Source: an uncultured Prevotella sp.
Lineage (GTDB): Bacteria > Bacteroidota > Bacteroidia > Bacteroidales > Bacteroidaceae
DNA: 42,735 nt
Reading direction: 5' to 3'
Assembly (NCBI GenBank): GCA_927910885.1
Contig: CAKMOD010000031.1
Location: 1-42,735, forward strand
Shown here in pieces: positions 35,280 to 42,512 of the stretch. Made by a program: the position numbers and the translations under genes. The notes under the pieces are model-generated. The model was not told the origin of the DNA, made no database searches, and saw nothing but the letters and a program-made list of their open reading frames with translations. Positions within the stretch are counted from its first letter, which is position 1; each line of letters opens with the position of its first letter.

Positions 35280-35588
35280 GATTTGGCTAAGCCAGTCCAT
35301 TACATTGTTGGTAAATAAAGCATTCGCTATTATTCGCGTTCAGCCAAAAGCCTCGGAAACTTCTTGGAAATAATGTAACATGAATAATATGTGACGGGCG
35401 TATCGTATGGGTATGCTTCGGACAATTAATTAATAGCAATGCACACGCAATAGGCGTGGTGCATTCTTGTTAGTTGTCTGAGGTTTCCATCCGAGGCTGC
35501 CTCATAGCTGAACGCAATAAGGTGCATCCACGCCTTTATTGTGTCTTGGCGTGATTGATAGTCGTAATGCATAAGACTATCATTCATA
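35280..35588 (+). ncRNA. Highly structured ~300-nt leader or ncRNA
   Basis: Non-coding DNA with dense base pairing. P1: 35330-35344 with 35507-35520 (14 bp, one bulge). P2: GCCTCGG (35350-35356) with CCGAGGC (35491-35497), extended by AAAC/GTTT. P3: 35398-35404 with 35410-35416. P4: GACAATTAA (35421-35429) with TTAGTTGTC (35470-35478), and apically 35438-35448 with 35454-35465. P5: CACGCC (35529-35534) with GGCGTG (35548-35553). P6: GATAGTC (35557-35563) with GACTATC (35575-35581). TTACATT (35300-35306) can pair with AATGTAA (35372-35378), a pseudoknot across P1. It does not resemble tmRNA, RNase P RNA, SRP RNA or a riboswitch I know. The 35330-35520 part has a rod-with-bubble shape reminiscent of 6S RNA. 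There is no U-tract terminator before the methyltransferase. Confidence 0.7.
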
Positions 35589-36656
35589 ATGGCAAATAAA
35601 AACCTAAATGCTGCAAAGACAGCTAAAAAAGACGAGTTTTATACGCAGTTGAGCGATATAGAACGAGAATTACAACATTATTGGAAACACTTCCGTGGAA
35701 AGACAGTGCTCTGTAATTGTGATGACCCTTACGAGAGTAACTTCTTTAAATACTTTGCTTTACGTTTTAATCAGTTGGGATTAAAGAAACTTATCTGCAC
35801 CTGTTATAATGGTTCTCCAATGCAAGGCAATGAGTTAGTGTTCCGTTTTGATGATGCTGACTCCGAACCGCAGAAGGTTGCTTATAAGATGGAAGTAACC
35901 GAAGTGAAGGATATGAATGGGGATGGAGCAGTTGATTTATCCGATGTTCGCTACCTTTTAATGAATGATAAGAATGTGATGTCTATTCTGCAAACAGGTG
36001 ATTTTCGTTCACCTGAGTGTGTTGCTCTTTTGAAGGAAGCTGATATTGTTGTTTCTAATCCGCCTTTCTCTTTATTCCGAGAGTATATAGGACAGTTAAT
36101 GGCTTACGATAAGAAGTTTATTATTGTGGGGCATCAGAATGCTATTACGTATAAGGAAGTATTCCCACTCATCAAAGAGAATAAGCTATGGTTAGGTTAT
36201 GGATTCAAAGGAGGAGCAACTCATTTCTATTCACCGTATGAAGATACGGCAACGGCTGGTAATCATAAAGAAGACCAAATACGTGTATCTGGGGTCAATT
36301 GGTTTACTAACTTGGAAATACCCAAGCGCAATGAAGAGTTAGATTTAGTATGTCGCTATTCACCAGAGGAGTATCCAAAGTATGATAACTATGATGCTAT
36401 TAATGTTGGACGTACTCAAGATATTCCCATGGATTATAAAGGGTTAATGGGAGTTCCTATAACTTTTCTCGATAAGTATAATCCAAATCAGTTTGAAATT
36501 ATTTGGCAAGCAAGTGGGAATACGCGTGCTTCTGCTCCCAAGGAAGTATTAGAAATAATGGGTTATACTAATCATAAAGAAGATCGAGGCGGTTGTGGAG
36601 TCGTTAATGGTAAACGGCAATATAGTAGAATAATTATTCGTAATAAACGTCTTTAA
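35589..36656 (+). CDS. EcoRI-type adenine-specific DNA methyltransferase
   Basis: A 355-residue protein of the EcoRI-methylase family, predicted to make N6-methyladenine in DNA. It begins with NAAKTAKKDEFYTQLSDIERE and has an SAM-pocket region VLCNCDDPYESNFFKYF (about 40-56). The catalytic motif IV NPPF is at 157-160. Before it lies an EF-hand-like loop D108-M-N-G-D-G-A-V-D-L-S-D119. C-terminal QYSRIIIRNKRL is typical. No EcoRI-type endonuclease is next to it. A DUF262-HNH gene follows 54 bp later. The recognition sequence cannot be inferred securely. It is transcribed behind the structured leader. Confidence 0.9.
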   Translation: MANKNLNAAKTAKKDEFYTQLSDIERELQHYWKHFRGKTVLCNCDDPYESNFFKYFALRFNQLGLKKLICTCYNGSPMQGNELVFRFDDADSEPQKVAYKMEVTEVKDMNGDGAVDLSDVRYLLMNDKNVMSILQTGDFRSPECVALLKEADIVVSNPPFSLFREYIGQLMAYDKKFIIVGHQNAITYKEVFPLIKENKLWLGYGFKGGATHFYSPYEDTATAGNHKEDQIRVSGVNWFTNLEIPKRNEELDLVCRYSPEEYPKYDNYDAINVGRTQDIPMDYKGLMGVPITFLDKYNPNQFEIIWQASGNTRASAPKEVLEIMGYTNHKEDRGGCGVVNGKRQYSRIIIRNKRL

Positions 36657-36710
36657 ATATTTTCTGTCTTAAACTATCATAGAATAAGGATATATTCAAT
36701 AAGAAGTCTT

Positions 36711-37836
36711 ATGATGACAATCAAACAAATAGAGGTAACTGTAGGTGATATTGCACGTGGTTACATTAATATCGAGGAACAGGGAGTGCGTGGTTATGGT
36801 GGACAATTGGACATTCGCCCACCTTATCAACGTGAGTTTATATATAATGAGAACGAACAACAAGCTGTAATATCAACGGTCTTAAAAGGCTACCCACTGA
36901 ATGTAATGTATTGGGTAAGGCGTAGTGAGGATGCAGAATGCCCTTATGAAGTGATGGATGGACAGCAAAGAACGCTCTCACTCTGTGAGTATGTAGATGG
37001 GAAGTTTGCTTATGATTTCAAAAAACTTTTTCAATCAACCTGCAGATATACAGAAACTTATCCTCGACTATCCGTTGACTATCTATCTTTGTGAGGGCGA
37101 ACCCTCAGAGAAGTTAGAATGGTTCAAGACAATAAACATCGCTGGTAAGCCCCTAAATGAGCAGGAGATAAATAATGCTGTCTATGCTGGTCCGTTTGTA
37201 ACGGATGCTAAACGCCATTTCTCTAAGTCAAACTGTGGTGCATATCGTTTGGGAAAAGACTTGGTTAATGGTACGCCAATTCGGCAAGAGTTCTTGAAGA
37301 AAGCACTGGAATGGATGGCAGAACACGAAACAAGAGAAGGAAAACCGCAGTCTGTGGTCGGTTATATGGCGGAACATCAGCATGATCCAAATGCAAATAA
37401 TCTTTGGACTTACTTTCAGAATGTACTCAATTGGACTATAACAAACTTTGATTTGAAGAAGTTTAAAAAGATTATGAAGGGTCTTAATTGGGCTTTATAC
37501 TATGATAAATATCACAGTACAACTCTTGATACAGCAGACTTAGCCAGCAGAATTTCTAAACTGATTCTTGATAGTGATGTACAGAAACAAATGGGTATAA
37601 TTCCATACGTGCTGACAGGAGATGAGCGTCACCTCGATTTGCGTAGTTTCCCAGAGGATATTAAACTTGCAGTGTGGGAAAAGCAACATCATATTTGTCC
37701 GTCTTGTCAAAAAGAGTTTGATTATGAGTTTATGGAGGGTGACCATATTACTCCATGGCGTGAAGGCGGAAGAACTGTGATAGAAAATTGTCAGATGCTT
37801 TGTCGTGAGTGTAATAGGCGGAAAGGAGGTCGGTAG
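36711..37836 (+). CDS. DUF262-HNH (GmrSD-like) nuclease, interrupted at an A6 run
   Basis: The N-terminal part (from 36711) is a DUF262/ParB-like NTPase-fold domain: RPPYQREFIYNENEQQAVIS and DGQQRT (83-88). The frame breaks at A6 (37020-37025). With five A residues the reading would be YDFKNFFNQPADIQKLI and continue to 37836. The C-terminal HNH domain has HICPSCQKEF, then GDHITPWREGG and ML-CRECNRRKGG, with paired CxxC zinc ligands and the DH catalytic pair. The restored protein is about 374 residues. GmrSD-type enzymes cut modified DNA using NTP. Next to a methyltransferase, it may restrict foreign DNA by methylation state. The strain may encode a broken version, or the A6 may be a sequence error or a slippage site. 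Confidence 0.85.
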
Positions 37837-38118
37837 GTTTCTTGTTTTTTATATGTTTTCGAAATAGGGGTGTTTGTTAGTTTTTAATCGTTAAAGGCAT
37901 TTCTAATTACAAGCGAGTGCGATTTTCCTTAGCATCATTTTGTGTGGTGTTGAGGCTTAGCACCATTGGTGCTTACCATGAGCACAATATGTGTTCGGCA
38001 CCAACACAATGATAATAAAGAACAAGGGAGGGGCTTATAGTTCCTGTTAAGGCTGTCTATTAGTAGCAGGAAAGCCTGTTATAGATGCAAAATGATGTTA
38101 AATCTGACGTGTGGTCGC
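37837..38118. other. Intergenic region with repeat array C
   Basis: AT-rich with no gene. It contains the degenerate 22-bp repeat array at 37937-38010 and ends in the doxX promoter. A small hairpin-forming TAGCAGG...CCTGTTA lies at about 38061-38081. Confidence 0.6.
37937..38010. repeat. 22-bp palindromic repeat array C (degenerate)
   Basis: The unit GTGTGGTGTTGAGG (from 37942) aligns with the first unit of array B, giving a register mark at 37937. AGCAC follows at 37959 and 37981, exactly 22 bp apart each. The second unit contains the palindrome GCACCATTGGTGC. A last GGCACCAACAC at about 37997 is out of register. Confidence 0.75.
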
Positions 38119-38148
38119 TTGCGATGTAAGTGTCTTTTTATATCTTTG
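38119..38148 (+). promoter_or_regulatory. Promoter of the DoxX gene
   Basis: TTG (38119-38121), 19 bp, TATCTTTG (38141-38148). The transcript would start near 38155, leaving a leader of about 138 nt. Confidence 0.75.
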
Positions 38149-38222
38149 CAATTGAAAATAATGGTTTAGTAAGATTTGATTAAGAAAAGATTGTAAAGAC
38201 GATTAATTAGTAAAGGTATTTC

Positions 38223-38277
38223 ATGGGGGCGTGACACTGACATCAGTTAACGCTGGGAGAAGGTGATGCGCCCCCAT
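38223..38277 (+). promoter_or_regulatory. GC-rich hairpin in the doxX leader
   Basis: ATGGGGGCG (38223-38231) pairs perfectly with CGCCCCCAT (38269-38277), enclosing 37 nt in which CATCA (38241-38245) pairs with TGATG (38264-38268) or, alternatively, ACTG with CAGT. The stem ends 15 bp before the doxX ATG. No U-tract follows. The GC stem stands out in an AT-rich region. It does not match a riboswitch class I can name. Confidence 0.6.
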
Positions 38278-38292
38278 TAACAAAGAAACAGG

Positions 38293-38718
38293 ATGAACAA
38301 AGTAAAGATGATTTTCCGCCTCCTTTTAGGAGCATTTATGACGTATGCAGGTGTTTCTCACCTGACCTTTAACCGATTGGAGTTTGTGGCACAGGTGCCT
38401 ATGTGGCTTCGATTCTCAGAAGGATTTACCGATTTTGTGGTACTTTCTTCAGGTGTAGTAGAAATTGCTTTAGGATTGAGTATGCTATTCTTGTATAAGC
38501 ATAAGGCGGTAGTAGGAGCGTTGCTCGCCCTCTTCTTTGTTCTCATCTTCCCTGGAAACCTCAATCAATATTTCTATCATATTGATTCATTCGGGTTGAA
38601 TACTGACACTGCACGTCTTATCCGACTATTCTTCCAGCCAGTACTGATAGCATGGGCATTGTGGTCTACTGGTGGTTGGCAGGTTTGCAAGGAGTGGATG
38701 TCGAGATTAAGAAAATAA
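38293..38718 (+). CDS. DoxX-family membrane protein
   Basis: A 141-residue integral membrane protein with four hydrophobic segments (LLLGAFMTYAGVSHLTF; FVVLSSGVVEIALGLSMLFL; AVVGALLALFFVLIFPGN; LFFQPVLIAWALW). The fold and size fit the DoxX/DoxD-like family, whose members are linked to thiol or oxidative-stress responses, but function here is uncertain. A glutathione peroxidase gene follows 148 bp later, which is consistent with a redox context. Confidence 0.8.
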   Translation: MNKVKMIFRLLLGAFMTYAGVSHLTFNRLEFVAQVPMWLRFSEGFTDFVVLSSGVVEIALGLSMLFLYKHKAVVGALLALFFVLIFPGNLNQYFYHIDSFGLNTDTARLIRLFFQPVLIAWALWSTGGWQVCKEWMSRLRK

Positions 38719-38866
38719 GTCGTAAGGATTAGAAAAAAACTTTGAAAGGATAGAAACTTATGTGTTGATACTTTTCAAGGCTATATTAGACAAGATACAC
38801 GAGTTTGAAATATCGCTTTTATGGCGTAAAAATATTATTGTAAAATTTAATAAAGAGTAAAGAATT

Positions 38867-39415
38867 ATGGCAACAGTTTATGATTTCAGTTTGAAAGACA
38901 AGAAAGGTAACGAGGTAAGTCTCGAGACATATAAGGGTAAGGTACTTCTTATCGTAAACACAGCGACAGGTTGTGGTTTTACTCCACAGTATGAGGAGTT
39001 GGAGGCAATATACCGCAGTCTGAAGGAGAAGGGTCTTGAGATTCTCGATATTCCATGTGATCAGTTCGGTCATCAGGCTCCAGGTACAGACGAGGAAATT
39101 CACGAGTTCTGTACAGCAAAGTTTGGTACTGACTTCCCACAGTTCAAGAAGAGCGATGTGAATGGTGCTAACGAGCTTCCTCTCTACACATGGTTGAAGA
39201 GTGAGAAGGGCTATGCTGGTGGTGCATACGAGGAGAAGTTGGCTGCTATTATGGAAGACCTTTATAACAAGGCTAACACAGAGCCACGCAAGCAGAACGA
39301 CATCCAGTGGAACTTCACAAAGTTCCTCGTTAACCGCAATGGTGAGGTTGTTGCACGCTTCGAGCCTACAGTAGACCTCAAGGAGGTTCAGAAGGCTGTT
39401 GAGGCTGCGCTTTAA
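38867..39415 (+). CDS. Glutathione peroxidase-family thiol peroxidase
   Basis: A 182-residue thioredoxin-fold peroxidase. Cys36 (NTATGCGFTPQY) takes the place of Sec, Gln in DIPCDQFGHQ (about 66) and Trp in QWNFTKFLVNRNGEV complete the catalytic tetrad region. Bacterial members usually use thioredoxin rather than glutathione to reduce hydroperoxides. The C-terminus is normal, with no signal peptide. Codon bias is moderate to high. A long terminator-like hairpin follows. Confidence 0.93.
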   Translation: MATVYDFSLKDKKGNEVSLETYKGKVLLIVNTATGCGFTPQYEELEAIYRSLKEKGLEILDIPCDQFGHQAPGTDEEIHEFCTAKFGTDFPQFKKSDVNGANELPLYTWLKSEKGYAGGAYEEKLAAIMEDLYNKANTEPRKQNDIQWNFTKFLVNRNGEVVARFEPTVDLKEVQKAVEAAL

Positions 39416-39464
39416 GCAGAAGCTGATAGGTAAGTTTTAATAGTCCCTTGTGGGACAATCGTTT

Positions 39465-39580
39465 AGGAGTTGAAGGTTTTAGTGGGGTTAAGCCATTACT
39501 GTTTCTTTCCAAAGAGCAGCAATGCAAGGATATGAAAGGTATTGGCTTAATCCCTACTAAATTCCTTCGCTCCTTTTTTA
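39465..39580 (+). terminator. Long imperfect hairpin with U-tract after the peroxidase gene
   Basis: AGGAG (39465-39469) pairs with CTCCT (39570-39574), and the two arms between them are an imperfect 30-bp inverted repeat (GAAGG, TTTAGT, GGG, TTAAGCC with their partners). The stem runs into TTTTTT. A second small hairpin, GTCCC (39443-39447) with GGGAC (39452-39456), precedes it. It could be a terminator or a 110-nt stable RNA. Confidence 0.65.
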
Positions 39581-39601
39581 TTTGGGCAATTTAGAGTAAG
39601 A

Positions 39602-39913
39602 ATGGCTGTAGATATAGAAGAATTTCGCAAGGAAGTTTATAACGTTGTGGCATCAATTCCGAGCGGTCGTGTACTGAGTTATGGACAGATAGCATGGCTT
39701 GTAGGCTGTCCTCGTCATGCTCGTTTGATTGGAAAAGTGCTACATGGCGTATCTGATACAGAAAATTTGCCATGTCATCGAGTTGTAAATGGTAACGGAC
39801 GTACGGCTCCTTGTTGGGAAGAACAGCGCGGTTTGTTGGAAGCAGAAGGGATAACCTTCCGTGCAAATGGCTGTGTAGATATGAGAAAATGGCAATGGAA
39901 ACTGGAGGAGTAA
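39602..39913 (+). CDS. MGMT-family DNA-binding protein (O6-alkylguanine transferase-like)
   Basis: A 103-residue stand-alone DNA-binding/active-site domain of the Ada/Ogt family. Residues FRKEVYNVVASIPSGRVLSYGQIA are the winged-helix start, and the acceptor Cys58 is in LPCHRVV, the intact PCHRV signature (alkyltransferase-like proteins have Trp instead). It lacks the N-terminal RNase H-like domain of full MGMT. It repairs O6-alkylguanine by a suicide transfer or recognises such lesions. It starts 21 bp past the U-tract of the long hairpin. Confidence 0.88.
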   Translation: MAVDIEEFRKEVYNVVASIPSGRVLSYGQIAWLVGCPRHARLIGKVLHGVSDTENLPCHRVVNGNGRTAPCWEEQRGLLEAEGITFRANGCVDMRKWQWKLEE

Positions 39914-40011
39914 GGTTTTTGTTGTCTTTTTTCTATCCTTATTCTATGACTATATTATAACGATAAGATACAAAGTAATCCCCTTTCTTTTTGATTTATG
40001 TTCGTCATTCC

Positions 40012-40042
40012 TTTGTAGACTGAAATAAAAGCATTAATTTTG
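40012..40042 (+). promoter_or_regulatory. Promoter of the nucleotidyltransferase/guaA unit
   Basis: TTTG (40012-40015), 19 bp, TAATTTTG (40035-40042). The leader is about 20 nt to the ATG at 40064. Confidence 0.7.
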
Positions 40043-40063
40043 TAGGCATAAAAAGAAAAGCAA

Positions 40064-40870
40064 ATGCAGGCAATGATTTTTGCAGCCGGACTCGGTACCC
40101 GTTTGAAACCGCTTACTGACACAATGCCAAAAGCGTTGGTAAGGGTGGGAGGTGCGCCACTGCTTGAGCATGTTGTTAGAAGATTGACAGATGCTGGATG
40201 CAGTCGTATGGTTGTCAATGTACATCATTTTGCAAGCCAGATAACAGACTATTTGGATGCACACAACTATGGTGTGGATATCTATGTGTCTGATGAAACA
40301 GAGCAGCTCCTTGACACCGGTGGTGGTATCAAGCGAGCTGCTTCGCTTTTTAATCAGCATCAGCCAGTGCTGATTCATAATGTTGACATATTAAGTAATG
40401 TGGATTTAGCTGCTTTCTATCGCCATGCTTTAGAAACAAAGGCAGATGCTCTGCTGTTGGTAAGCCGTCGTGTGACCCAACGTTACTTGGTGTTTGGCAG
40501 TAATATGCGCTTGGTGGGCTGGACAAATGTGGCTACAGGCGAGGTAAAGTCACCTCATGCTGAGATACGTCAGCTGCATTTCGTGTCACCAACGGAGGAA
40601 GAAAGTTCTTATTATCAGAACAACTGTTACCTCTGTGCCTTCTCTGGCGTACACGTGTTAGCTCCTTCTGCGGTAGAAGCTGTTGAGGCTGTTGATCAGG
40701 ATAAGTTCCCAATAATGGACTTCTACCTTAACAATTGCGATAGACTTGATATCCGTGGCGAATTAAAAACCGACCTTCATCTGCTTGATGTAGGCAAACT
40801 TGACAGCTTGCAAGCTGCTGAAGACTTTATTGCAAATTCAGAGTATCGAAGCTCCAAGACGGAGAACTGA
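40064..40870 (+). CDS. Sugar-1-phosphate nucleotidyltransferase (MurU-like)
   Basis: A 268-residue NTP-transferase. It begins with the nucleotide-binding signature FAAGLGTRLKPLTDTMPKAL (6-25), contains the substrate motif DTGGGIKRA and the HNVDILSN metal region, and ends in a C-terminal part with QDKFPIMDFYL. It resembles MurU, which makes UDP-MurNAc from MurNAc-1-P in peptidoglycan recycling, but related enzymes make CDP- or dTDP-sugars. An AmgK-type kinase, usually the neighbour, is not here. guaA follows after 24 bp. Confidence 0.82.
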   Translation: MQAMIFAAGLGTRLKPLTDTMPKALVRVGGAPLLEHVVRRLTDAGCSRMVVNVHHFASQITDYLDAHNYGVDIYVSDETEQLLDTGGGIKRAASLFNQHQPVLIHNVDILSNVDLAAFYRHALETKADALLLVSRRVTQRYLVFGSNMRLVGWTNVATGEVKSPHAEIRQLHFVSPTEEESSYYQNNCYLCAFSGVHVLAPSAVEAVEAVDQDKFPIMDFYLNNCDRLDIRGELKTDLHLLDVGKLDSLQAAEDFIANSEYRSSKTEN

Positions 40871-40894
40871 TATTCTTTAAATACATTCATTTAC

Positions 40895-42439
40895 ATGCAA
40901 CAGAAGATTATCATTTTGGATTTCGGCTCACAGACGACGCAGCTTATCGGCCGTCGTGTACGTGAGTTGGATACCTTCTGCGAGATCCTCCCTTACAACA
41001 AGTTCCCGAAGGATGACCCATCTGTGATTGGTGTGATTCTTTCTGGCTCACCTTATTCCGTACATGATCCAGAGGCTTTCAAGGTAGACCTCAGTCAGTT
41101 TATCGGTAAGATTCCAGTTCTCGGTATCTGTTATGGTGCTCAGTACCTCTCTTATTCAAATGGAGGTAAGGTTGAGCAGACGGGTACACGTGAGTATGGT
41201 CGTGCCAACTTAGAGAGTATCGACCTTAACAACCGCCTTTTTGCAGGCTTTGAGAAAGGCTCGCAGGTATGGATGAGTCACGGTGATACGATTACTTCAA
41301 TCCCAGAGGATTACGATATCATTGCCTCAACTGGTGACGTTAAGTATGCTGCTTTTGCATCAAAGACACAGCCAGTATGGGCAGTACAGTTCCATCCAGA
41401 GGTTTACCACTCATTGCAGGGTAAGCAGTTGTTGGAGAACTTTGTTGTGAATATCTGTGGTAGCAAGCAAGAGTGGAGTGCAGCTTCATTCGTAGAGAGT
41501 GCTGTTCAGGAGATTCGAGAACAGGTGGGTAACGACCGTGTTATCCTTGGTCTTTCTGGTGGTGTTGACTCTTCTGTTTGTGCAGTATTGCTCAATAAGG
41601 CTATCGGTAAGAACCTTACTTGTATCTTCGTAGACCATGGTATGCTCCGTAAGAACGAATTTACAAAGGTGATGGATGCTTATAAGGGACTTGGACTGAA
41701 CGTTATCGGAGTTGATGCATCAGAACAGTTCTTTAAGGATCTTGAAGGAGTTACTGACCCAGAGCAGAAACGTAAGATTATTGGTCGTGACTTCGTAGAA
41801 GTGTTCAATGCTGAGGCTAAGAAGATTACTGATGCTAAGTGGCTTGCACAAGGTACTATTTACCCAGACCGTATTGAGAGTCTGAGTATTACAGGTATGG
41901 TTATTAAGAGTCACCATAACGTAGGTGGTCTTCCAGAGGAGATGCATCTTCAGCTTTGTGAGCCACTTCGTTGGCTCTTCAAAGACGAGGTTCGTCGTGT
42001 AGGTTATGAGCTTGGAATGCCAGAACGCCTTATCAAGCGTCATCCATTCCCTGGTCCTGGTCTTGCTGTTCGTATCTTGGGTGATATTACTCGTGATAAG
42101 GTTCGTATCCTTCAGGATGCTGATGATATCTATATTGAGAAGATGCACAACTATACTATGCCAGATGGTTCAAGTCTTTACGACCACGTTTGGCAGGCAG
42201 GTACCGTATTGCTCTCTACGATTCGTTCAGTAGGAGTGATGGGTGATGAGCGTACTTACGAGCATCCAGTTGCTCTCCGTGCCGTTACATCAATGGATGC
42301 AATGACTGCTGACTGGGCTCACCTCCCTTATGATTTCATGGCAGATGTTTCTAATGAAATCATCCGTAAGGTGAAGGGAGTTAATCGCGTATGTTACGAT
42401 ATCTCTTCAAAACCACCTTCAACAATTGAGTGGGAGTAA
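40895..42439 (+). CDS. guaA: GMP synthase (glutamine-hydrolysing)
   Basis: A 514-residue enzyme converting XMP to GMP. The N-terminal class I amidotransferase domain has the nucleophile Cys79 in GICYGAQYL and a distal His/Glu in QFHPEVYHS. The ATP pyrophosphatase domain starts with the PP-loop GLSGGVDSS near 218, and the C-terminal dimerisation domain ends with SSKPPSTIEWE, the universal GMPS end. It is the downstream member of the pair with the nucleotidyltransferase. Confidence 0.97.
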   Translation: MQQKIIILDFGSQTTQLIGRRVRELDTFCEILPYNKFPKDDPSVIGVILSGSPYSVHDPEAFKVDLSQFIGKIPVLGICYGAQYLSYSNGGKVEQTGTREYGRANLESIDLNNRLFAGFEKGSQVWMSHGDTITSIPEDYDIIASTGDVKYAAFASKTQPVWAVQFHPEVYHSLQGKQLLENFVVNICGSKQEWSAASFVESAVQEIREQVGNDRVILGLSGGVDSSVCAVLLNKAIGKNLTCIFVDHGMLRKNEFTKVMDAYKGLGLNVIGVDASEQFFKDLEGVTDPEQKRKIIGRDFVEVFNAEAKKITDAKWLAQGTIYPDRIESLSITGMVIKSHHNVGGLPEEMHLQLCEPLRWLFKDEVRRVGYELGMPERLIKRHPFPGPGLAVRILGDITRDKVRILQDADDIYIEKMHNYTMPDGSSLYDHVWQAGTVLLSTIRSVGVMGDERTYEHPVALRAVTSMDAMTADWAHLPYDFMADVSNEIIRKVKGVNRVCYDISSKPPSTIEWE

Positions 42440-42512
42440 GATAAATAATTGTTTAAATTAGTAGGTTGCCATAGTATACAACTTGAAGCAATCATTAAAA
42501 GACTCTAACAAT

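Noticed and set aside
35280..35588. tmRNA, RNase P RNA, SRP RNA or a named riboswitch
   Set aside because: None of the expected signature sequences (tag peptide frame, RNase P core, SRP GGAA loop) is seen, although stems are plentiful.
35589..36656. A complete EcoRI-type restriction-modification pair
   Set aside because: No endonuclease with EcoRI-like sequence is adjacent. The only partner is the DUF262-HNH protein.
39602..39913. Alkyltransferase-like (ATL) protein lacking the acceptor cysteine
   Set aside because: The PCHRV cysteine (Cys58) is present, so it is not an ATL in the strict sense.
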